The notes beneath the pieces are model-generated. The model was not told the DNA's origin. It saw only the letters and a list, made by a program, of their open reading frames with translations, and made no database searches. A DNA stretch of 52,733 bases from JBCBTJ01 sp039818665 (GTDB taxonomy: Bacteria > Pseudomonadota > Alphaproteobacteria > Caulobacterales > Hyphomonadaceae): assembly GCA_039818665.1 (NCBI GenBank), contig JBCBTJ010000021.1:1-52733 (forward strand), given 5' to 3'. A program made the translations under genes and the position numbers. This document shows, piece by piece, positions 41,935-50,294 of the stretch (the stretch's first letter is position 1; every line of letters begins with the position of its first letter).

Positions 41935-42162
41935 ATGGCGCCAAGCTGGATGCAGCTGCTTATCGTACTCGCCGTCGCTTTGCTGGTTTTCGGCGGACGG
42001 GGGCGGATCTCGTCCATCATGGGCGACATGGCCAAAGGGATCCGCAGCTTCCGCACCGGCCTCAAGGATGAGGACGAGGCCGACGCCGGCCAAAAATCCT
42101 TAAAGGACGAGGACATGGTCGACATTACGCCGGAGAAGGACAAGTCGAAGTCCTCGACCTGA
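41935..42162 (+). CDS. tatA: Sec-independent protein translocase TatA
   Basis: A 75-residue single-pass pore-forming subunit of the twin-arginine translocase. Seen: WMQLLIVLAVALLVFGGRGR, hydrophobic helix followed by the hinge (FGGRGRISSIMGD), then the amphipathic helix MAKGIRSFRTGLKD and a charged tail. The conserved FG before the amphipathic helix is present. First gene of the tat operon; spacing to tatB is 29 bases. Likely cargo in this window includes the twin-arginine dioxygenase at 13834. Confidence 0.9.
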   Translation: MAPSWMQLLIVLAVALLVFGGRGRISSIMGDMAKGIRSFRTGLKDEDEADAGQKSLKDEDMVDITPEKDKSKSST

Positions 42163-42191
42163 CGCCGGCCGTTTGAGGAGCCCGAGGGTCC

Positions 42192-42497
42192 ATGCTGCCG
42201 CAATTCGGCCTGTCTGAGTTTTTACTGCTCGCCGTCGCGGCTCTGATCGTCGTCGGCCCGAAAGACTTGCCGATGATGATGCGCCGACTTGGCCAGTTCG
42301 TCGCCAAGGGCAAGGCGCTCGCGGCTGAGTTCCGCTCCGCCTTCGACGATATGGCCCGCCAAGCCGAACTCGACGAGCTCCGCGAAGAGATTGAGGACCT
42401 GAAAAAAGAAAACGCCGTGAAACAGGCGGCTGACGATCTGCGCGCCGTCGAGCAAGACATCAACGCCTCCGTCATGAGCAAGAGCGACAAGGCGTGA
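42192..42497 (+). CDS. tatB: Sec-independent protein translocase TatB
   Basis: A 101-residue subunit that forms the signal-binding site with TatC. Seen: LPQFGLSEFLLLAVAALIVV, the helix-end GPKDLPMMMRRLGQF with the conserved Gly-Pro, an amphipathic helix and a long charged coiled coil (ELDELREEIEDLKKEN). Shorter than E. coli TatB but normal for alphaproteobacteria. Its stop overlaps the tatC start (GTGA). Confidence 0.93.
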   Translation: MLPQFGLSEFLLLAVAALIVVGPKDLPMMMRRLGQFVAKGKALAAEFRSAFDDMARQAELDELREEIEDLKKENAVKQAADDLRAVEQDINASVMSKSDKA

Positions 42498-43336
42498 GCG
42501 ACCTCCCCGACGAGCATAAGCCGGAGATCACAGACGGCGACGACGAGGTCGAAGCCTCGCGCGCGCCGCTGATGGATCATCTGACCGAGCTGCGCTCGCG
42601 GCTCATTTGGAGCCTTCTGGCCCTCGGCGCGGCCGCGATCCTCAGCTTCGGCTTCGCCATCGACATCTACAATATCTTGCTCGAACCCTTCGCTCGGGTG
42701 GCGGAGGCCGAGCGCGGCGAAACGCGGCTCGAGCTGATCTTCACCGGTCCGCTCGAATTCTTCTTCGCCAAACTGAAACTCTCGCTCTTCGCCGGCGTGT
42801 TTCTCGCTTTTCCCTTTATCGCGTGGCAGGTCTACGCCTTTGTCGCGCCCGGCCTCTACAAGAACGAGCGCGGGGCGTTCCTGCCGTTCCTCATCGCCGC
42901 GCCGGTGCTGTTTTCGGTGGGGGCGGCTTTTGTCTATTTCGTGATGCTGCCGCTGATCGCGCGTTTCGCGCTGTCGCAGGAGCAGATCGAAGGCGCGCGC
43001 GCCGTCATTCAGCTCCTGCCGCGGGTGTCGGAATATCTGTCGCTGGTGATGGCGCTGATGCTGGCCTTCGGCTTGTCCTTCCAGCTGCCGGTGATCCTCA
43101 GCCTCCTTGGCAAGATCGGCGTGGTGGAGTCGCGCACCCTGCGAAAGGGCCGCAAATACGCCCTCGTCGGCATTCTCGCCTTCGCCGCCTTCTTCACGCC
43201 GCCAGACGTCATTTCGCAGCTCTTGCTGACCGCGCCGGTCATGCTGCTATACGAGGCTAGCATTTGGTGCGTCGCCTTGATGGAGCGGGCGCGGGCCCGC
43301 GAAGAGGCCGAAGAGGCTGAAGCCGCCGCGGAATGA
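42494..43336 (+). CDS. tatC: Sec-independent protein translocase TatC
   Basis: A 280-residue six-helix protein that recognises the twin-arginine signal. Seen: an N-terminal MDHLTELRSRLIWSLLALGA (the conserved L-E/T-ELR cytoplasmic motif), ARFALSQEQIEG, the periplasmic GLYKNERGAFLPFL, and FTPPDVISQLLLTAP near the end. Starts with GTG, overlapping the tatB stop by four bases, so tatB and tatC are coupled. Confidence 0.94.
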   Translation: MSDLPDEHKPEITDGDDEVEASRAPLMDHLTELRSRLIWSLLALGAAAILSFGFAIDIYNILLEPFARVAEAERGETRLELIFTGPLEFFFAKLKLSLFAGVFLAFPFIAWQVYAFVAPGLYKNERGAFLPFLIAAPVLFSVGAAFVYFVMLPLIARFALSQEQIEGARAVIQLLPRVSEYLSLVMALMLAFGLSFQLPVILSLLGKIGVVESRTLRKGRKYALVGILAFAAFFTPPDVISQLLLTAPVMLLYEASIWCVALMERARAREEAEEAEAAAE

Positions 43337-43452
43337 CCGCGGCCTATGATGAACACGGCGTTTACTAGTTCGTTGAATTTTCACGGCCGTGTTTAGGCTG
43401 ACGGAAATTGAAATCGCTTAGTCCTGCCATTTCCGAATATGCGGGGCGCGAC

Positions 43453-44748
43453 ATGGCGTTTTTGAAACGCGGCGAGTTTTCTAGTGACGCGCGCGGCGGC
43501 GTTGCGATCACGTACGCCTTGAGCGTGGTGGCGATGGTAGGCGTGGCCGGCCTGGCGCTCGACTACACCCACGCGGTGACCAAGCGCCAGGAAATGCAAG
43601 TCGGCGCGGATGCGGCGGCGTTGACCGCGGCGCGCGCCAGCGGCGTCACCACAGCCGAGCGCGAGGCGCTCGCCGATTCCATATTCCTCGCCAATGTCAA
43701 AGGCATGCCGGCCAGCGCCGTCACCGGCTCCACCAATCTCAGCTTTAGTGACGGCCGCTACACCTATTCGGCGCAGTATACGAAATCGAACTTCATCATG
43801 CCGATCCTCGGCGCGAAGGACGTTCAGCTCGGCGTCTCCTCCGAGGTCGCCGTTCAGACTGTGAACCGTGAATTCGTCATCGCCTTCGACACGACGAGCT
43901 CCATCGTCTTCACGCCGTCCGATTATGAACAGGCCCAAGAAGCGGTCAAAACCATGATCGATCGGTTCTATGAGGGCGCAGAGTCCCCGGGCGATGTCGT
44001 CGGCACGCTGATGCCGTTCTCCGACCGTGTGCAGCTTGGCGACATCGGCGAGTCCTTCGCCTCCGGCCCGCCGCCGTCCGGCTGGGACGGCTGCTTGGAA
44101 TCGCGCGAACAGCCACTCGGGCCCGAAAGTCACCGCCTGACCGACGATCCGCCGGCCGTGAAGCGCTTCGACTATTTTGAAGACACGCTCCTCGAAGAGC
44201 ATCCCGCCCAGGGCAGCCGGACCTACACGATCCGCTGCCACGGCGTTGAGATGACAGGTCCGGAGACCAGCAATCCGGAAGTCCTGAAAACCGGCGTCGA
44301 AGACTTGGTCATCGGCGGCACCGGGCGGTTCGACGTCGCCATGGCTTGGGCCTGGCGGATCCTGTCGCCGCGCTGGGTGAACATGTGGGGCGTGACGGAT
44401 TATCCCGGCCCCGCCGACGAGCGGGAGAAGATCGTCGTCTTCGTCTCCGACGGACGCACCGAGATCTACCGCTACGAAGTCCTGCCGCCGTCCGGCCAGC
44501 ACAATGTCTATGGCTGGAACCAAGGCTCGCCTGAAGGCTTCGACAATCTCGAAGCGGTCTGCACCAGGATGAAGGACGAGGGCATCATCCTCTTCGTCAT
44601 CGCGCTGCCGGGCAATCCCAACGCCTTGCCGCACCTGGAAGACTGCGCGTCCGACTTCGGCTATTTCGAGGTCACAGATGTCGACGGTTTCGAATCCGCG
44701 CTCGGCACGGTGGGCGACATCGTCGCGGAAATCCGCCTCACCAAATAA
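43453..44748 (+). CDS. TadE/G-like pilus-assembly protein with von Willebrand A domain
   Basis: A 431-residue exported protein. Seen: the TadE/TadG N-terminal signature RGGVAITYALSVVAMVGVAG with one membrane helix (about 16-37) and ADAAALTAA after it, then a vWA-like domain with the MIDAS-type DTTSS (Asp146), a Thr/Ser region, VFVSDGRTEIYR and IILFVIALPGN. Tad pilus biogenesis proteins of this type lie in cell surface assembly. The gene is placed after tatC and before cutA/serS, unlike the standard order, and no other tad gene is near. The start ATG 43453 is preferred over a TTG at 43408. Confidence 0.85.
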   Translation: MAFLKRGEFSSDARGGVAITYALSVVAMVGVAGLALDYTHAVTKRQEMQVGADAAALTAARASGVTTAEREALADSIFLANVKGMPASAVTGSTNLSFSDGRYTYSAQYTKSNFIMPILGAKDVQLGVSSEVAVQTVNREFVIAFDTTSSIVFTPSDYEQAQEAVKTMIDRFYEGAESPGDVVGTLMPFSDRVQLGDIGESFASGPPPSGWDGCLESREQPLGPESHRLTDDPPAVKRFDYFEDTLLEEHPAQGSRTYTIRCHGVEMTGPETSNPEVLKTGVEDLVIGGTGRFDVAMAWAWRILSPRWVNMWGVTDYPGPADEREKIVVFVSDGRTEIYRYEVLPPSGQHNVYGWNQGSPEGFDNLEAVCTRMKDEGIILFVIALPGNPNALPHLEDCASDFGYFEVTDVDGFESALGTVGDIVAEIRLTK

Positions 44749-44754
44749 GCGGCC

Positions 44755-45072
44755 TCAGCCGCCTGTTTCGCGGACGACCCAATCGCGGAACGCCGCCGTC
44801 GCGGTCATCGGCGTCGCGGTGATGCAGGGCAAGTCGTAAGGGTGGGCCTCGGAAATCGCCGCGGCCGCCGCCTCGAATAGGTCCGCCCGCGTCTTCGCCG
44901 TCAGCATCCATTCCGGCTCCAGCTGCGGCGCGCCGTCCCAGACGAACGCGCTGATCACGGGCCCGGATACGTGGACGCAGGCCGCGAGCTTTCGCTCAAC
45001 CAACGCCTTCGCCATGGCGAGGGCGGGGGCTTCCTGCTCATAGGTTGATTTCAGTTCGATGAGGTCGGTCAT
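44755..45072 (-). CDS. cutA: CutA family divalent-cation tolerance protein
   Basis: A 105-residue small protein of the CutA family, which forms ferredoxin-like trimers. Seen: LAMAKALVERKLAACVHV with its conserved Cys, VWDGAPQLEPEWMLTAKTR, and YDLPCITATPM. First linked to copper tolerance in E. coli; the true function remains unclear. Convergent with the TadG-like gene, six bases apart, and divergent from serS. Start ATG 45072. Confidence 0.9.
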   Translation of the reverse strand: MTDLIELKSTYEQEAPALAMAKALVERKLAACVHVSGPVISAFVWDGAPQLEPEWMLTAKTRADLFEAAAAAISEAHPYDLPCITATPMTATAAFRDWVVRETGG

Positions 45073-45153
45073 GGGCGCGCACCCTGCGAGTCGCGCGCGC
45101 CCAAGGCAACGCCCGGTGTGGACGCTGCGCGCGAGCGCGCCTAAAGGGCGCGT

Positions 45154-45167
45154 TACGAAAATTCGTA
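45154..45167. promoter_or_regulatory. palindrome between cutA and serS
   Basis: TACGAAAATTCGTA has exact 6-base arms around AA. It is 18 bases upstream of the serS start, and 82 bases from the cutA start on the other strand, so it would overlap the serS promoter or leader. It may be an operator; no known regulator is assigned. Confidence 0.35.
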
Positions 45168-45185
45168 GCTCCACGGTCTCCGAAC

Positions 45186-46706
45186 ATGTTCGATCTCCGC
45201 GCCCTCCGCGACACGCCCGAAGCTTTTGATGCGGCCTGGAAGACGCGCGGGCTCTCGCCGCAAACGCCGGCGATCCTGGCGCTCGACGCCCAGGTCCGCG
45301 CCGCCGCGACGAAGCGCCAGGAGGCCGAAGCCGCGCGCAACCGCGACTCCAAGCTCATCGGCAAAGCCAAGGCCGCCGGCGACGAGGTCGAGTTCGAACG
45401 CCTGCGCGCCGAGGTCGCCAAAGCCAAAGAGGCGATGGACGCGGCCTCCGGCGAGGAAGACGCCGCCCGCGCCGAGCTCGACGCGCTGCTCCTCGGCCTG
45501 CCGAACCTGCCCATGCCGGACGTCCCCGAGGGCGCGGACGAAGAGGCCAATGTCGAGGCCGCCCGCTGGGGCGAGCCCCGCAAGTTCAATTACAGCCCCC
45601 AGCCCCACGACGATCTCGGCGCGGCGATGACGACCGGGCAGGGGCTGAAGCTCATGGACTTCGAAGCCGCCGCCGCCATGAGCGGTGCGCGCTTCGTGGC
45701 GCTACGCGGCCCGCTCGCGAGGCTGGAACGCGCGCTGGCGACATTCATGCTCGACCTGCAGACAGGCGAGCATGGGTACGAAGAGGTGAGCCCGCCGTTC
45801 TTGGTGCGGGACCAGGCGCTGGTGGGGACGGGTCAGCTGCCGAAGTTCGAGGAGGATTTGTTCCGAACTGACCCGCGTGATCGGAGCTTTAGGGATGCCG
45901 TTTCGGAGTGGATTGCCAAGTCTACCTCCGCCCTTCCCGGTTACTCGGACGAAGCGCCAACACTCGAATATGGACACGTTGAACAACTTGTTCGAACCAC
46001 CGCCGAGAACGCTGCTAAGGCGTTTGGTCTGTTAGATGGCATCGAAACCGAGGCGATCTGGGATCCAGCTAAGCAACGCTATTCGCTCATTCCCACCTCC
46101 GAAGTTCCCCTCACCAACCTCGTCCGCGAGCAAATCCTCGCCGCCGGCCAACTGCCCCTCCGCATGACGGCCCACACGCCGTGCTTCCGCTCCGAAGCCG
46201 GCAGCGCCGGGCGGGACACGAAAGGCATGATCCGGCTGCACCAGTTCAACAAGGTCGAGCTTGTCTCCATCGTCCGCGATGAAGCCGAGGGCCTCGCCGA
46301 GCTGGAACGCATGACCGGCTGCGCCGAGGAGGTGCTCAAGCGTCTCGAACTGCCCTTCCGCCGTATGACCCTTTGCACCGGCGACATGGGCTTCGGCGCC
46401 CGTAAGACCTACGACCTCGAAGTCTGGCTGCCCTCTCAGGACACCTATCGCGAGATCTCGTCCTGCTCGTATTGCGGGGACTTTCAGGCCCGGCGCATGA
46501 ACGCCCGCTGGCGGCCCGAGCCCACCGACGAGATCCCGAAGCCGAAACCTGAATTCGTCCACACCCTCAACGGCTCCGGCCTCGCCGTGGGGCGCACGCT
46601 CGTCGCGGTGCTGGAGAATTATCAGGAGGAAGACGGCTCGGTGACCGTCCCAGACACGCTGCGCCCCTATATGGGCGGCCTCGACCGGATCGCCGGGGCG
46701 GCCTGA
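45186..46706 (+). CDS. serS: serine-tRNA ligase with an in-frame insertion
   Basis: A class II synthetase charging tRNA-Ser. Seen: an N-terminal coiled-coil arm (about 30-105), motif 1 region PPFLVRDQALVGTGQLPKF (203-221), serine-binding IPTSEVPLTN (302-311), motif 2 CFRSEAGSAGRDTKGMIRLH (333-352) and motif 3 NGSGLAVGRTLVAVLENYQ (462-480). It is 506 residues; the family usually has about 425-450. The excess is residues 229-298, between LFRT and the serine-binding motif, which in ordinary SerS is a short turn (DGRW/Y). The DNA of this part is lower in GC (99 of 180 bases at 45901-46080) than flanks (45 of 60 at 46141-46200). Stop overlaps surE. Confidence 0.93.
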   Translation: MFDLRALRDTPEAFDAAWKTRGLSPQTPAILALDAQVRAAATKRQEAEAARNRDSKLIGKAKAAGDEVEFERLRAEVAKAKEAMDAASGEEDAARAELDALLLGLPNLPMPDVPEGADEEANVEAARWGEPRKFNYSPQPHDDLGAAMTTGQGLKLMDFEAAAAMSGARFVALRGPLARLERALATFMLDLQTGEHGYEEVSPPFLVRDQALVGTGQLPKFEEDLFRTDPRDRSFRDAVSEWIAKSTSALPGYSDEAPTLEYGHVEQLVRTTAENAAKAFGLLDGIETEAIWDPAKQRYSLIPTSEVPLTNLVREQILAAGQLPLRMTAHTPCFRSEAGSAGRDTKGMIRLHQFNKVELVSIVRDEAEGLAELERMTGCAEEVLKRLELPFRRMTLCTGDMGFGARKTYDLEVWLPSQDTYREISSCSYCGDFQARRMNARWRPEPTDEIPKPKPEFVHTLNGSGLAVGRTLVAVLENYQEEDGSVTVPDTLRPYMGGLDRIAGAA

Positions 46707-47470
46707 TGCGCATCCTCCTCACAAACGACGACGGCATCAACGCCCGCGGCCTGCAGGTGCTTGAAACTATTGCGCGCGCGCTGTCCGACGACATTTGGGT
46801 GGTCGCGCCGGAGCTGGAGCAATCCGGCCAGTCCCGCTCGATCACGCTCACCCAGCCGGTCCGGTCCCGCAAAGTCGAAGAGCGCGTTTTCGCCATCCAG
46901 GGCACGCCGACCGATTGCGTGTTGCTCGCCCTGCAGGACCTGATCGAGGGCGGCCGCCCCGATCTCGTCCTCTCCGGCGTCAATCGCGGCCAGAACATCG
47001 CCGAGGACACGAGCATGTCCGGCACGGTGGCGGCGGCCATGTTCGGCATGCAGCTCGGCGTGCCGTCCGTGGCGCTCTCCCAAGCCCGCAACTTCCGCCA
47101 TCGCGGCTCCTGCCCCTGGGAAACGGCCGAAGCTTGGGGCGCGAAAGTCCTGCAGCCGATCATCGAGCGCGGCTGGCCGGATGATGTCTGCATCAATGTG
47201 AACTTCCCAGACCGCGATCCGGACGAGGTCTCCGGCGTTCAGATGACCCGCCAGGGCTTTCGCGACGAGACCATCATCCACACCGAGCAACGTATGGATC
47301 TGCGCGGCGACGAATATTTCTGGATCGGCTACAAAGGGACCCTGTCGAAGCCGGACGAGGGCACCGATTTGCGCGCGATCTATGACGGCTATGTCTCGGT
47401 GACGCCGCTCCATGTGGACCTCACGCACGACCGCTTCCTTAAAGAGATGCGCGCCGCATGGGAGACGTGA
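46706..47470 (+). CDS. surE: 5'/3'-nucleotidase SurE
   Basis: A 254-residue Mg/Mn-dependent nucleotidase acting on nucleoside monophosphates, associated with stationary-phase survival. Seen: the starting MRILLTNDDGINARGLQ with the metal-binding DD, VVAPELEQSGQSRSIT, SGVNRGQNIAEDTSMSGTVA with the Asn ligand, and CINVNFPD. The start overlaps the serS stop by one base (TGATG). Its end overlaps pcm by 13 bases. Confidence 0.94.
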   Translation: MRILLTNDDGINARGLQVLETIARALSDDIWVVAPELEQSGQSRSITLTQPVRSRKVEERVFAIQGTPTDCVLLALQDLIEGGRPDLVLSGVNRGQNIAEDTSMSGTVAAAMFGMQLGVPSVALSQARNFRHRGSCPWETAEAWGAKVLQPIIERGWPDDVCINVNFPDRDPDEVSGVQMTRQGFRDETIIHTEQRMDLRGDEYFWIGYKGTLSKPDEGTDLRAIYDGYVSVTPLHVDLTHDRFLKEMRAAWET

Positions 47471-48105
47471 TCGCCGATCCCTTCCGGTCCGCCCGGCTGG
47501 TCCTGTCGCTGCGCCAAGCCGGCGTGACGGATTCCAAAACGCTGCAGGCCTTGGAGACCGTTTCGCGCGCCGCCTTCGTGCCGGCAGAGCTTGAAGATCT
47601 CGCCTTTGAAGACTGCGTCCTGCCGGCGCCGTGCGGCGAGGTGATCGTCCGCCCGGTTGAAGCCGGCGTGCTTCTGCAGACGTTGAATATGGGCGGACGC
47701 GTCGCCCGCACGCTCTTGCTGGGCGGCGGGCCCGGCTACCTCGCCGCGCTGCTGGCGGAGCTGTCGGAGGAAGTGTTCGTCGTCTCACGCTACCAGCGCG
47801 CCGTTTCCGCGGTTCAAGACGCGTTTGCGAAACTGGGCGTCGACGCCGTGCATTTGCGCCATGGCGATCCCGCCCAAGGCTGGGCCGAACGGGGGCCGTT
47901 CGATCGCATATTGATCGCCGCCGCGGTCGACGAGCCGCCAGACGCGGTGCGCCTGCAGCTCGCGCAAGGCGGGCGGCTTCTGGCGGCCATCGCGCGGCGC
48001 GACGGACAGAGCCTGGCGGTCTTCGATCCAGACGGGCGGGTCGAGGCGCCGCGGGTGCAAACCCGGCTCTCGCCGCTCGTTATTGGAAAATCCGCCGCGC
48101 TCTAA
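47458..48105 (+). CDS. pcm: protein-L-isoaspartate O-methyltransferase
   Basis: A 215-residue SAM-dependent repair methyltransferase. Seen: VSRAAFVPAELEDLAFEDCV before the fold, the SAM-binding motif I LLLGGGPGYLAALLAEL, where the usual TGSGY is replaced by GGGPGY, and post-motif HGDPAQGW and FDRILIAAAVDEPPD. The surE-pcm order is conserved, which supports the name despite the divergence. In many relatives a LysM/M23 peptidase follows; here yajC follows directly. Confidence 0.85.
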   Translation: MGDVIADPFRSARLVLSLRQAGVTDSKTLQALETVSRAAFVPAELEDLAFEDCVLPAPCGEVIVRPVEAGVLLQTLNMGGRVARTLLLGGGPGYLAALLAELSEEVFVVSRYQRAVSAVQDAFAKLGVDAVHLRHGDPAQGWAERGPFDRILIAAAVDEPPDAVRLQLAQGGRLLAAIARRDGQSLAVFDPDGRVEAPRVQTRLSPLVIGKSAAL

Positions 48106-48190
48106 GCGCTGCCGACAAGCGTTTGCCAAGCATGCCGGGCCGCCTTATATCGGCGGCCTTATCCAGGACATTGCAGGGGTAGCAAACCTA

Positions 48191-48589
48191 ATGACGGCCA
48201 GACTCTCAACGCTCGGCGCATATGCTTTGATCTTCGCTGCGGCGGCCTATGGACAAGAGTCGACGCTGCCGGACTCCGGCCCGTCGGGCACATCGATGCT
48301 GCTGCAGAACCTGTTCTTCATCGGCGCGATGATCGCAATCTTCTATTTTCTGTTGATCCGCCCGCAGCAACGCCGCCAGAAACAGCATCAAGAAATGCTC
48401 GGCGCCGTCGCGCGCGGCGACACGATCATCACGTCCGGCGGCTTGATCGGCAAAGTCACGAAAGTGGGCGAGACCGAGCTGACGGTCGAGCTCGCCGACA
48501 GCGTGCGCGTGCGGGTCGTCAAAAGCATGATCGCCGACGTGCGGAACAAATCCGAACCTGTCGCCGCCAACGATTCCAAGCCGTCCTAG
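48191..48589 (+). CDS. yajC: preprotein translocase subunit YajC
   Basis: A 132-residue inner-membrane accessory protein of the SecDF complex. Seen: an N-terminal hydrophobic leader (ARLSTLGAYALIFAAAAYGQ), a second membrane helix (LLQNLFFIGAMIAIFYFLLI), the RPQQRRQKQHQEMLGAV motif and a small β-domain ending with VVKSMIADVRNKSE. The frame extends upstream to 48083, but ATG 48191 starts the recognisable protein. It is 15 bases before secD. Confidence 0.9.
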   Translation: MTARLSTLGAYALIFAAAAYGQESTLPDSGPSGTSMLLQNLFFIGAMIAIFYFLLIRPQQRRQKQHQEMLGAVARGDTIITSGGLIGKVTKVGETELTVELADSVRVRVVKSMIADVRNKSEPVAANDSKPS

Positions 48590-48604
48590 CGCGAGGCGCG
48601 CCCT

Positions 48605-50284
48605 ATGCTTCAGTTTCCGGCCTGGAAGGTCGCCCTCATCGTCATCGTGCTGCTGTGGGGCGGCTTGTCGGCTCTGCCGAACATTTTCTCCGACCGGTTC
48701 CTGGGCATTGAGCCGCGCCGGCCGGCGACCGACGACGCGGCTCTGATCGCCGAATACACGCGCGACCTGGAGGCTGCGCGTCAGTCCTGGTGGCCGGGCG
48801 CCTTGCCAAGCAACAAAGTCAATCTGGGGCTCGACCTCCAGGGCGGCGTCTACCTCTTGATGGAGATCGACCCCGACGAGGTGATCGCCAACCAGCTCCA
48901 GGTCTTCGCCGCCGACCTTCGCTCTCCCACGATCGACGAGGGCATTTTCTACGAGCCGCCGACCATGAACGGCGACTCCTTCGTCATCACGCTTCAAGAC
49001 CCGACCCGGGCCGACGACTTCATGCGCGTCTTTCGCCAAGAGAACCCGCTGGTGCAGGGTGCGATCGGCGGCGACCGAACCTATGCGGTTGATCGAACGG
49101 GCGCGAGCTTCCGCATCACCGTGACCGACGCGGCGCGGTCCGTTTTCTCCCAAGACGCCCAGCGCAAGACCCGCGAAATCGTTCGCCGGCGCGTCGATCC
49201 CGACGGGCTCAGCGAGGTCTCGGTCCTGCCCCAGGGCGAGACCCGCATCGTGCTGGAAGCGCCGGGCGAGGCCAACCCGCAGCGGCTGAAAGACCTGCTC
49301 AGCCAAGCCGGCCGCATGACCTTCAACCTCGTCAATTCCAGCGCCGAGGAGACCGAGGTCGCCGTCTCCACCGGCCGCGTGCGCGCCGGCTTCAGTCTGC
49401 TCTACGAGCAGGGCACCGGCCTGCCGCTGCTCATCGACAATCGCCCGCTCCTCACCGGCGCGGACATCGCGACCGCCAACCCAGGCCGCGACGAGGCCAA
49501 CCGGCCGCAAGTGGAGTTCCGCCTCAATGGCCGCGGCGCGCGCGCCGTCGCCGACGCGACGGCGCGCAATGTCGGCCGGCGCTTCGCCATTGTGCTCGAC
49601 GATGAAGTGGTCTCCGCGCCCAACATCAACGAGCCGATCCCCACCGGAAACGTCCGCATCACCGGCAGTTTCACGCTGGACGAAGCCACCGACCTCGCCG
49701 CGATCATCGAAGCGGGCGAATTGCCGGCGCGGCTGCAATTCATCGAAGAGCGCACCGTGGGGCCAGGCCTCGGCGAGGATTCGATCCGCGCCGGCACGAC
49801 CGCGTCCATCATCGGGCTGATGCTCGTCGCGGTGTTCATGGCGCTGACCTACCGACTCTACGGCCTGCTCGCCGTCCTCTCGCTCACCGCCAATGTCGTC
49901 TTGATTCTTGGGGCCTTGTCGGCGCTCGGCGCGACACTGACCTTGCCAGGCATAGCGGGGATTATTCTCACCATCGGCATGGCGGTGGACGCCAATGTGC
50001 TCGTCTTCGAACGCATCCGAGAAGAACAGAAATCGGGCCGATCGCCGCTGACGGCGGTGCAGGCGGGCTATGAACGCGCCTTGTCGACCATTCTCGACGC
50101 CAACATCACCACCTTTATCGCCGCCTCCGTCCTCTATGTCGGCGCAGGCGGCGGCCCGGTCGGCGGCTTCGCCGTGACCCTGGCGGTCGGCATTCTCACC
50201 TCAGTCTTCACTGCCTTCGTCGTCACCCGTTGGCTGACGGTGATGTATCTGCGCGCCGCGCGCCCGCGACGCTTGGCGCTATAG
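48605..50284 (+). CDS. secD: protein translocase subunit SecD
   Basis: A 559-residue RND-superfamily membrane protein that uses the proton gradient to pull proteins out of SecYEG. Seen: first helix (about 9-30), the NLGLDLQGGVYLLMEIDPDE signature, a large periplasmic P1 domain, RNVGRRFAIVLDDEVVSAP and five further C-terminal helices with MAVDANVLVFERIREE in helix 4. Ten bases before secF. Short variant typical of alphaproteobacteria. Confidence 0.95.
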   Translation: MLQFPAWKVALIVIVLLWGGLSALPNIFSDRFLGIEPRRPATDDAALIAEYTRDLEAARQSWWPGALPSNKVNLGLDLQGGVYLLMEIDPDEVIANQLQVFAADLRSPTIDEGIFYEPPTMNGDSFVITLQDPTRADDFMRVFRQENPLVQGAIGGDRTYAVDRTGASFRITVTDAARSVFSQDAQRKTREIVRRRVDPDGLSEVSVLPQGETRIVLEAPGEANPQRLKDLLSQAGRMTFNLVNSSAEETEVAVSTGRVRAGFSLLYEQGTGLPLLIDNRPLLTGADIATANPGRDEANRPQVEFRLNGRGARAVADATARNVGRRFAIVLDDEVVSAPNINEPIPTGNVRITGSFTLDEATDLAAIIEAGELPARLQFIEERTVGPGLGEDSIRAGTTASIIGLMLVAVFMALTYRLYGLLAVLSLTANVVLILGALSALGATLTLPGIAGIILTIGMAVDANVLVFERIREEQKSGRSPLTAVQAGYERALSTILDANITTFIAASVLYVGAGGGPVGGFAVTLAVGILTSVFTAFVVTRWLTVMYLRAARPRRLAL

Positions 50285-50294
50285 GAGCTTCGAC

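Noticed and set aside
45870..46079. SerS insertion considered as an intein or group I/II intron
   Set aside because: It is about 70 residues, shorter than mini-inteins, lacks the Cys/Ser start and His-Asn end of splicing domains, and remains in frame without stops.
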